64,000 nt of DNA. Source: Archivesica marissinica (lineage: Eukaryota; Mollusca; Bivalvia; Venerida; Vesicomyidae). Both the position numbers and the translations under genes were made by a program. The notes under the pieces are model-generated. The model was given only the letters and a program-made list of their open reading frames with translations. It made no database searches and was not told where the DNA came from. Location of the stretch: positions 72,866,152 through 72,930,151 of the forward strand of contig CM026403.1 in assembly GCA_014843695.1 (NCBI GenBank), in the 5' to 3' direction. The first letter of the stretch is position 1. Every line of letters begins with the position of its first letter. Of this stretch, positions 51,701 through 63,700 are shown one piece after another.

Positions 51701-54700
51701 TTGCGAAACAAGTTTGTACAACTTATGTTAATAGCTCTAGAGACTACCTTCCTGATGGAATCGTAACGGCTCTAGCGGGACTCAAACTCGGGGCCTTTTG
51801 TACCTGAAGCTAACAAACTACAACTGCACTATCACCACTTCTACGACTGACCATATACTTACGTCATATTTAGGTCAAGTACATGACAAACGTCATATTT
51901 AGGTCAAGTACATGACAAACTATGGTGAACCCCTTTGTACATTTATTCATAAAAAAGCTATATAGCAGACACGAGAGTGCGGACTGACAGACGAACATAC
52001 GGACGGAAAGCGCAGTTCTATATTCTATTTGACGGAAAGCGCAGTTCTATATTCTATTTGACGGAAAGCGCAGTTCTATATTCTATTTGATGGAAAGCGC
52101 AGTTCTATATTCTATTTGACGGAAAGTGCAGTTCTATATTCTATTTGACGGAAAGCGCAGTTCTATATTCTATTTGACGGAAAGCGCAGTTCTATATTCT
52201 ATTTGACGGAAAGCGCAGTTCTATATTCTATTTGACGGAAAGCGCAGTTCTATATTCTATTTGACGGAAAGCGCAGTTCTATATTCTATTTGACGGAAAG
52301 CGCAGTTCTATATTCTATTTGACGGAAAGCGCAGTTCTATATTCTATTTGACGGAAAGCGCAGTTCTATATTCTATTTGACGGAAAGCGCAGTTCTATAT
52401 TCTATTTGACGGAAAGCGCAGTTCTATATTCTATTTCGTGTCTTCCATTTATGTTACATAAAAAGTTCCCCCAGAGTGCAGCATAGGGAGAATTGAGGAG
52501 AGATGAGGCTTGGAGATTATTTCTCCCAACTTACCCCTCTAGCTCCACCCCTGGCTTAGATAAACTGATACAATGCCAGAGTGCAGCATAGGGAGAATTG
52601 AGGCGAGGCTTGGAGATTACTTCTCCCAAATCACCCACTAGCTCCACCCCTGGTTTTAGATAAACTGATACAAGTACGTACCTGGGACACTTGTTGCGCT
52701 ATAATGATACTTTTACTCATCGGAAATTTCTCTTTTCTTACATGTAACAACGTAAACAGTGAGCTGCCGCGACATAAACTGAAAAACAACAGAACAATTA
52801 TAATAAATGGAACCACTCACTCCACTCCACTCCACTCCACTCCACTCCACTCCACTCCACTCCACTCCACTCCACTCCACTCCACTCCACTCCACTCCAC
52901 TCCACTCCACTCCACTCCACTCCACTCTCCACTCCACTCCACAGGGATTCGGCACGTTTGGGGGTACTAGTATATATATTTAAGTACAGGGATTCTACTC
53001 TGTGGGATGTCATATTTCGCATCGATCAGTAAAATGGCCCTATCTGAAACAATTTTGTACAAATCTGTCCAAATATAATGCCTATCCCGAGTCTTTATAT
53101 TGTTCTTCAAATAAAACACAACTTTAAGCATGTATACTTTGCAAACAATTGCCACAGACATTGGCCATAGCAGGTCACATTTCCATACTAGGACACGGGT
53201 TCTGTGAATAACATTATCAATAAAATGTGTTTCCACTAACGTGTACCGGTAGGTTTATTCGGCAAAAATGTACGTCAAAAAGAGATTTCGTAGAATTTTT
53301 CAATTTGTTTTGAAAATTTCTAAAAACGCGCAATTCGCGTTGAAACGACGTTGAAACGAGCGTTCTGGTTGGATTATTAGAATGTAACTAGATGTTTGCT
53401 TTTTATATGAAGAATAATCATACCCTAATCCAATCAGAACGCTCGTTTCAACGCGAACTGCGCCGCTTGAGAAATTTTCAAAACAAATTGAAAAATTCTC
53501 CGAAATCTCTTTTTGCCGTACATTTTTGCCGATTTTTGTTGCTGACAGAACCCGTGTCCTAGTATGGAAATGTGACCTGCTATGGCCAATGTCTGTGGCA
53601 ATTGTTTGCAAAGTATACATACACGCAGCTTAAAGTTGTGTTTTATTTGAAGAACAATATAAAGACTCGGGATAGGCGTTATAGTTGGACAGATTTGTAC
53701 AAAATTGTTTCAGATAGGGCCATTTTACTGATCGATGCGAAATCTGACATCCCACAGAGTAGAATCCCTGTACTTAAATATATATACTAGTACCCCCAAA
53801 CGTGCCAAATCCCTGTGCTCCACTCACTCACTCTCTCACTCTCACTCTCTCTCTCTACGTGTTAACCACTGGACTACAGATCCGCCTGTTATTAATAGAA
53901 TTTTGTGTGTTTTACGTTTATTTATCGTCGCTACCGGTTGCCCATATGAGCGACGCCTCCTGAAGAGATTAGTCATTTTAGATTTTGGTGGATAGTGCAA
54001 TGACAGACACAGAGACCCATTCCAGAGGCTCCTCTGGTTCTTTTACGTGCACGGCGAGATCTCGGTTTAAAGTCCCATCTGAAAGACTGTTAATTTTATT
54101 AGGGTCGGACGGGGGATCGAACCTGCGATCCCTGGATTACCAGTCAAGCGTGTTACCACTGGACTACAGATCCGTCTGTATTAATATAATTTTTAAAGTC
54201 TGCTTTATATTTGTGTGGTATTTTTGCCTTAAAATGAAAAAACGAAAGTTTGATTCATTTGCAATTATTTCCTAGTGTTACCTTTTCTAATACTTATTTA
54301 TTATTACTTATTTAATATTATTATTTATTATAATTATTAAAATTTTATTATTCATGATTTCGTAAGTAAATTATCCATAAAGGGAGGTAACATACATTTC
54401 TTCTCATCATAAGCAATTCATGTAAAAAGATCTTAGAACCATTACTTTAAATCTGAATAAATAATTATTGAAAAAATTACAACAACAGAAAAACACGATT
54501 TCTAATAACCCAAAGGAGTGTTGTAACCTTGGTCTTATTTCAATTTGAAAATATGTTAATTATACGCTTTAATTTAGAATATCAATAAGATAAAGAGATT
54601 ATTAAATTACTAAAACTTCTATCTATTAGTCCCTAAACACAAATAGTTTGCCATGCTGGACTGCAGATCTGTCAATTACTTTAACAAGGGTTTTACTATT

Positions 54701-57700
54701 TTCATACAATTAGTAGTAAGATACACACAATTAGTAGGAAGATACACACAATTAGTAGTAAGATACACAATTAGTAGTAAGATACACACAATTAGTAGTA
54801 AGATACACACAATTAGTAGTAAGATACACAATTAGTAGTAAGATACACAATTAGTAGTAAGATACACAATTAGTAGTAAGATACACACAATTAGTAGTAA
54901 GATACACACAATTAGTAGTAAGATACACACAATTAGTAGTAAGATACACACAATTAGTAGTAAGATACACAATTAGTAGTAAGATACACACAATTAGTAG
55001 TAAGATACACACAATTAGTAGTAAGATACACAATTAGTAGTAAGATACACACAATTAGTAGTAAGATACACACAATTAGTAGTAAGATACACACAATTAG
55101 TAGTAAGATACACACAATTAGTAGTAAGATACACTGGCCCATTATAAAGCACTCCTTTTATTCAAATGTTGTATTTAATGGCCATACTGTGCATTTTAAT
55201 CATATTTTGTTCAAATTTATTAAATAACACCATTTAAGGACGCGATCGCACGCTTTCTCACTTCTCCCTAAATGCCAAATGCATGTAAATCATATTTTAT
55301 AAGCTCAGTTTAAACTGTTGCTCTAGAATAGGCATTATCGGTTTCATACTTTGTCAATTAACAGCTACTTCCCAATGTAATTAAATAAATTACAAGTAAT
55401 TAAAAATGTCATCAATTACATTACATTCAATTACTTAAAATAATTATATTAATTGCAATTATTTACAATTACATTTTTAATGACCCCAGGTCTGATCGAC
55501 TGATGGATAGTCACAATAACGTCAAACATAACATATATATACCCTGTAACTATAGCTAGATGAGGAGGTTTCATACAGGCTGCCATAAACAACACTATAT
55601 TCTGCATAGACTGGAATATATACCTTGTAACTATAGCTAGATGAGGAGGTTTCATACAGGCTGCCATAAACAACACTATATTCTGCATAGACTGGAATAT
55701 ATACCCTGTAACTATAGCTAGATGAGGAGGTTTCATACAGGCTGCCATAAACAACACTATATTCTGCATAGACTGGAATATATACCCTGTAACTATAGCT
55801 AGATGAGGAGGTTTCATACAGACTGCCATAAACAACACTATATTCTGCATAGACTGGAATATATACCCTGTAACTATAGCTAGATGAGGAGGTTTCATAC
55901 AGGCTGCCATAAACAACACTATATTCTGCATAGACTGGAATATATACCCTGTAACTATAGCTAGATGAGGAGGTTTCATACAGGCTGCCATAAACAACAC
56001 TATATTCTGCATAGACTGGAATATATACCCTGTAACTATAGCTAGATGAGGAGGTTTCATACAGGCTGCCATAAACAACACTATATTCTGCATAGACTGG
56101 AATATATACCCTGTAACTATAGCTAGATGAGGAGGTTTCATACAGGCTGCCATAAACAACACTATATTCTGCATAGACTGGAATATATACCCTGTAACTA
56201 TAGCTAGATGAGGAGGTTTCATACAGGCTCCCATAAACAACACTATATTCTCGTGCCGGGTCTTTCTCAACATTGCAACCTGCAAAGAAACAGGTTTAGC
56301 ATACATATATTTATCCTACTTTCATGCGTAACATCTAATAATGGTCCAAAACAGCCTGGCAATAATTAGTCAGCGCCTAATAATTTTTCGTGACGTAGTA
56401 ACGCTGCGTGTATGACGTCATATGTTCACAGATAAACTTTAGGTCATGAATATATTAGGTCACCTATCTTCTCTTGAGAAGGTTGACATCATAATATTCC
56501 TTGATGAGAAGAAGGTCAACATATAACATTCATAATATTCCTTGATGAGAAGGTCGACATATAACATCATAATATTCCTTGATGAGAAGAAGGTCGACAT
56601 ATAACATCATAATATTCCTTGATGAGAAGGTCGACATATAACATCATAATATTCCTTGATGAGAAGGTCGACATATAACATCATAATATTCCTTGATGAG
56701 AAGGTCGACATATAACATCATAATATTCCTTGATGAGAAGGTCGACATATAACATCATAATATTCCTTGATGAGAAGGTCGACATATAACATCATAATAT
56801 TCCTTGATGAGAAGAAGGTCGACATATAACATCATAATATTCCTTGATGAGAAGAAGGTCGACATATAACATCATAATATTCCTTGATGAGAAGAAGGTC
56901 GACATATAACATCATAATATTCCTTGATGAGAAGAAGGTCGACATATAACATCATAATATTCCTTGATGAGAAGGTCGACATATAACATCATAATATTCC
57001 TTGATGAGAAGGTCGACATATAACATCATAATATTCCTTGATGAGAAGAAGGTCGACATATAACATCATAATATTCCTTGATGAGAAGAAGGTCGACATA
57101 TAACATCATAATATTCCTTGATGAGAAGAAGGTCGACATATAGCATCATAATATTCCTTGATGAGAAGAAGGTCGACATATAACATCATAATATTCCTTG
57201 ATGAGAAGGTCGACATATAGCATCATAATATTCCTTGATGAGAAGGTCGACATATAACATCATAATATTCCTTGATGAGAAGGTTGACATATAACATCAT
57301 AATATTCCTTGATGAGAAGAAGGTCGACATATAACATCATAATATTCCTTGATGAGAAGGTCGACATATAACATCATAATATTCCTTGATGAGAAGAAGG
57401 TCGACATATAGCATCATAATATTCATTGATGAGAAGAAGGTCGACATATAACATCATAATATTCCTTGATGAGAAGAAGGTCGACATATAACATCATAAT
57501 ATTCCTTGATGAGAAGAAGGTCGACATATAACATCATAATATTCCTTGATGAGAAGAAGGTCGACATATAACATCATAATATTCCTTGATGAGAAGAAGG
57601 TCGACATATAACATCATAATATTCCTTGATGAGAAGGTCGACATACAACATCATAATATTCCTTGATGAGAAGGTCGACATATAACATCATAATATTCCT

Positions 57701-60700
57701 TGATGAGAAGGTCGACATATAACATCATAATATTCCTTGATGAGAAGAAGGTCGACATATAACATCATAATATTCCTTGATGAGAAGAAGGTCGACATAT
57801 AACATCATAATATTCCTTGATGAGAAGAAGGCGACATATAACATCATAATATTCCTTGATGAGAAGGTCGACATATAACATCATAATATTCCTTGATGAG
57901 AAGAAGGTCGACATATAACATCATAATATTCCTTGATGAGAAGGTCGACATATAACATCATAATATTCCTTGATGAGAAGAAGGTCGACATATAACATCA
58001 TAATATTCCTTGATGAGAAGAAGGTCGACATATAACATCATAATATTCCTTGATGAGAAGGTCGACATATAACATCATAATATTCCTTGATGAGAAGGTC
58101 GACATATAACATCATAATATTCCTTGATGAGAAGGTCGACATATAACATCATAATATTCCTTGATGAGAAGAAGGTCGACATATAACATCATAATATTCC
58201 TTGATGAGAAGAAGGTCGACATATAACATCATAATATTCCTTGATGAGAAGAAGGTCGACATATAACATCATAATATTCCTTGATGAGAAGGTCGACATA
58301 TAACATCATAATATTCCTTGATGAGAAGGTCGACATATAACATCATAATATTCCTTGATGAGAAGGTCGACATATAACATCATAATATTCCTTGATGAGA
58401 AGGTCGACATATAACATCATAATATTCCTTGATGAGAAGGTCGACATATAACATCATAATATTCCTTGATGAGAAGGTCGACATATAACATCATAATATT
58501 CCTTGATGAGAAGGTCGACATATAACATCATAATATTCCTTGATGAGAAGGTCGACATATAACATCATAATATTCCTTGATGAGAAGGTCGACATATAAC
58601 ATCATAATATTCCTTGATGAGAAGAAGGTCGACATATAACATCATAATATTCCTTGATGAGAAGAAGGTCGACATATAACATCATAATATTCCTTGATGA
58701 GAAGGTCGACATATAACATCATAATATTCCTTGATGAGAAGAAGGTCGACATATAACATCATAATATTCCTTGATGAGAAGGTCGACATATAACATCATA
58801 ATATTCCTTGATGAGAAGAAGGTCGACATATAACATCATAATATTCCTTGATGAGAAGGTCGACATATAACATCATAATATTCCTTGATGAGAAGAAGGT
58901 CGACATATAACATCATAATATTCCTTGATGAGAAGGTCGACATATAATTTTTTGTGGGGTGTTCATCATAATATTCCTTGATGAGAAGAAGGTCGACATA
59001 TAACATCATAATATTCCTTGATGAGAAGGTCGACATATAACATCATAATATTCCTTGATGAGAAGGTCGACATATAACATCATAATATTCCTTGATGAGA
59101 AGGTCGACATATAACATCATAATATTCCTTGATGAGAAGGTCGACATATAACATCATAATATTCCTTGATGAGAAGAAGGTCGACATATAACATCATAAT
59201 ATTCCTTGATGAGAGAGGTCGACATATAACATCATAATATTCCTTGATGAGAAGAAGGTCGACATATAACATCATAATATTCCTTGATGAGAAGGGTCGA
59301 CATATAACATCATAATATTCCTTGATGAGAAGGTCGACATATAACATCATAATATTCCTTGATGAGAAGGTCGACATATAACATCATAATATTCCTTGAT
59401 GAGAAGGTCGACATATNNNNNNNNNNNNNNNNNNNNNNNNNNNNNNNNNNNNNNNNNNNNNNNNNNNNNNNNNNNNNNNNNNNNNNNNNNNNNNNNNNNN
59501 NNNNNNNNNNNNNNNNNNNNNNNNNNNNNNNNNNNNNNNNNNNNNNNNNNNNNNNNNNNNNNNNNNNNNNNNNNNNNNNNNNNNNNNNNNNNNNNNNNNN
59601 NNNNNNNNNNNNNNNNNNNNNNNNNNNNNNNNNNNNNNNNNNNNNNNNNNNNNNNNNNNNNNNNNNNNNNNNNNNNNNNNNNNNNNNNNNNNNNNNNNNN
59701 NNNNNNNNNNNNNNNNNNNNNNNNNNNNNNNNNNNNNNNNNNNNNNNNNNNNNNNNNNNNNNNNNNNNNNNNNNNNNNNNNNNNNNNNNNNNNNNNNNNN
59801 NNNNNNNNNNNNNNNNNNNNNNNNNNNNNNNNNNNNNNNNNNNNNNNNNNNNNNNNNNNNNNNNNNNNNNNNNNNNNNNNNNNNNNNNNNNNNNNNNNNN
59901 NNNNNNNNNNNNNNNNNNNNNNNNNNNNNNNNNNNNNNNNNNNNNNNNNNNNNNNNNNNNNNNNNNNNNNNNNNNNNNNNNNNNNNNNNNNNNNNNNNNN
60001 NNNNNNNNNNNNNNNNNNNNNNNNNNNNNNNNNNNNNNNNNNNNNNNNNNNNNNNNNNNNNNNNNNNNNNNNNNNNNNNNNNNNNNNNNNNNNNNNNNNN
60101 NNNNNNNNNNNNNNNNNNNNNNNNNNNNNNNNNNNNNNNNNNNNNNNNNNNNNNNNNNNNNNNNNNNNNNNNNNNNNNNNNNNNNNNNNNNNNNNNNNNN
60201 NNNNNNNNNNNNNNNNNNNNNNNNNNNNNNNNNNNNNNNNNNNNNNNNNNNNNNNNNNNNNNNNNNNNNNNNNNNNNNNNNNNNNNNNNNNNNNNNNNNN
60301 NNNNNNNNNNNNNNNNNNNNNNNNNNNNNNNNNNNNNNNNNNNNNNNNNNNNNNNNNNNNNNNNNNNNNNNNNNNNNNNNNNNNNNNNNNNNNNNNNNNN
60401 NNNNNNNNNNNNNNNNGAAGGTCGACATATAACATCATAATATTCCTTGATGAGAAGGTCGACATACAACATCATAATATTCCTTGATGAGAAGGTCGAC
60501 ATATAACATCATAATATTCCTTGATGAGAAGAAGGTCGACATATAACATCATAATATTCCTTGATGAGAAGGTCGACATATAACATCATAATATTCCTTG
60601 ATGAGAAGAAGGTCGACATATAACATCATAATATCCTTGATGAGAAGGTCGACATATAACATCATAATATTCCTTGATGAGAAGAAGGTCGACATATAAC

Positions 60701-63700
60701 ATCATAATATTCCTTGATGAGAAGAAGGTCGACATATAACATCATAATATTCCTTGATGAGAAGGTCGACATATAACATCATAATATTCCTTGATGAGAA
60801 GGTCGACATATAACATCATAATATTCCTTGATGAGAAGGTCGACATATAACATCATAATATTCCTTGATGAGAAGAAGGTCGACATGTAACATCATAATA
60901 TTCCTTGATGAGAAGAAGGTCGACATATAACATCATACTATTCCTTGATGAGAAGAAGGTCGACATATAACATCATAATATTCCTTGATGAGAAGGTCGA
61001 CATATAACATCATAATATTCCTTGATGAGAAGGTCGACATATAACATCATAATATTCCTTGATGAGAAGGTCGACATATAACATCATAATATTCCTTGAT
61101 GAGAAGAAGGTCGACATATAACATCATAATATTCCTTGATGAGAAGAAGGTCGACATATAACATCATAATATTCCTTGATGAGAAGGTCGACATATAACA
61201 TTCATAATATTCCTTGATGAGAAGGTCGACATGTAACATCATAATATTCCTTGATGAGAAGGTCGACATATAACATCATAATATTCCTTGATGAGAAGGT
61301 CGACATATAACATCATAATATTCCTTGATGAGAAGAAGGTCGACATATAACATCATAATATTCCTTGATGAGAAGGTCGACATATAACATCATAATATTC
61401 CTTGATGAGAAGAAGGTCGACATATAACATCATAATATTCCTTGATGAGAAGAAGTTCGACATATAACATCATAATATTCCTTGATGAGAAGGTCGACAT
61501 ATAACATCATAATATTCCTTGATGAGAAGAAGGTCGACATATAACATCATAATATTCCTTGATGAGAAGGTCGACATACAACATCATAATATTCCTTGAT
61601 GAGAAGAAGGTCGACATATAACATCATAATATTCCTTGATGAGAAGGTCGACATATAACATCATAATATTCCTTGATGAGAAGAAGGTCGACATATAACA
61701 TCATAATATTCCTTGATGAGAAGGTCGACATATAACATCATAATATTCCTTGATGAGAAGAAGGTCGACATATAACATCATAATATTCCTTGATGAGAAG
61801 AAGGTCGACATATAACATCATAATATTCCTTGATGAGAAGAAGGTCGACATATAACATCATAATATTCCTTGATGAGAGGATCGACATATAACATCATAA
61901 TATTCCTTGATGAGAGGGTCGACATACAACATCATAATATTCCTTGATGAGAAGGTCGACATATAACATCATAATATTCCTTGATGAGAAGAAGGTCGAC
62001 ATATAACATCATAATATTCCTTGATGAGAAGGTCGACATATAACATCATAATATTCCTTGATGAGAAGGTCGACATATAACATCATAATATTCCTTGATG
62101 AGAAGAAGGTCGACATATAACATCATAATATTCCTTGATGAGAAGAAGGTCGACATATAACATCATAATATTCCTTGATGAGAAGGTCGACATATAACAT
62201 CATAATATTCCTTGATGAGAAGGTCGACATATAACATCATAATATTCCTTGATGAGAAGGTCGACATATAACATCATAATATTCCTTGATGAGAAGAAGG
62301 TCGACATATAACATCATAATATTCCTTGATGAGAAGAAGGTCGACATATAACATCATAATATTCCTTGATGAGAAGAAGGTCGACATATAACATCATAAT
62401 ATTCCTTGATGAGAAGAAGGTCGACATATAGCCAGGTATATACAGCAGGTAAGTGTATCAATGAAATATGAATTGTGCAATGCCAAGTATATACAGTCAA
62501 ACCTATGTTAAGCAGCCGACCAAGGGAATCACATAAAGTGGCTGCTTAGCACAGGTGGCTGCTTAATTGAGGGCAAATGTATAAATAAAACAATATATTG
62601 CAGCAACAAAACGTTTCGATACCTAGGTGAACGTGGGGGTTCTCTCCGTTTTGGTCCCGGCCCGTCGTGTGACAATACCAGATTGTTTTTTGATATTTTA
62701 CATATTTGGATATAACGTTTCCGTATTGCTACATTAAAATTACCAGAACGATGCTGTAAATATATGCGGACGTTTAGTAAAATCAAGTCCAAATATTTGC
62801 CACTGCTGTTAAATATTCAATAGTTTCTCTACAATTTATATAATATATACTGAACACATAAACTCGCCATTACTATTCGCCAAGCATTTTGTACCATTTA
62901 AACGTACTCCAACATGGGAAGGGATTCATATAAGCTTTAAGCTTGTTTCTCGACCGATATCGGTTCCAATGTATAAAAATTGTGTTTATATATGTATATA
63001 TGTATTTGATCCGAATAAAATATGTTTAAACTAATATATTGGGAAACTGGCTGCTTAATACAGGTTGGCTGCGTAATGAAGGTGACCATGCAACAGGTTT
63101 GACTGTAGGCATAAACCAGGATGCGAACGACCACATTTCCATGGCAACATCAGCTAGCAACTAACTTACCGTTCTACTGACTGTGGCAACCCTAAAGAAG
63201 GCTGAATACGTAGCAATATCCCAGGTATACCGACTACTGGTCACATTCAAGGATGGGGTCGAATACTTGTATTGAATACGAATACTTTCCAAAAGCTTGA
63301 ATACGATCACGAATACAGCAATTTTTAAAGTAAATGAATATGATTACGAATACTCCAACAATGTATTTGAATACATTTTGTAAATAATAATAATATCTAG
63401 ATGGGGGGGGGGGATATATATCTTTAGAACAGCCGTGACTAATTTTTTTTTTAAAAGCCTTTGTGTTTTTGAAACAGGCTGTGCAAATACTGTTTACGAA
63501 TACCCCATCCCTGGACATAAGCAATTACCTCTCCTTGATCAACGAGGGCTCGACGATAACTAAACGTATACAAATATATCTTCCTGTTTTGAAGTATCTC
63601 GCTGCACACTTGGGAAATAAAGGGAGATTACCTCTAATTTAAAAGCAGACAACTGTGCAGCATTATCTGTCTCCGGATCCATGTTTAACATCTTGATCGC

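Larger units (their letters stand above)
56470..62431 (+). repeat. 37/40-bp satellite, about 130 sequenced units, with a gap
   Basis: Unit GAAGGTCGACATATAACATC plus ATAATATTCCTTGATGA (37 bp), or a 40-bp form with an extra GAA (GAAGAAGGTCGAC). The two lengths alternate irregularly through the array. Nearly every unit has the palindrome GTCGAC. Occasional variants are CATACAAC, CATATAGC and AGAGGTCGAC. It fills most of the KSR intron between exons 1 and 2 and is interrupted by a 1000-N gap. Confidence 0.95.

Noticed and set aside
53300..53620. Minus-strand frame of 106 codons as a small gene
   Set aside because: It lies inside the palindromic element, and mirrored frames appear in both arms. 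No transposase or host domain is recognisable.
55449..56306. A 285-codon stand-alone kinase-like gene
   Set aside because: Only the first 29 residues after the acceptor form part of the KSR domain. The rest is the tandemly repeated exon/intron boundary, read through the intron, so it was annotated as an exon plus array.
56413..56420. TGACGTCA palindrome as a functional CRE
   Set aside because: A single 8-base match within an intron, with no promoter or other evidence.
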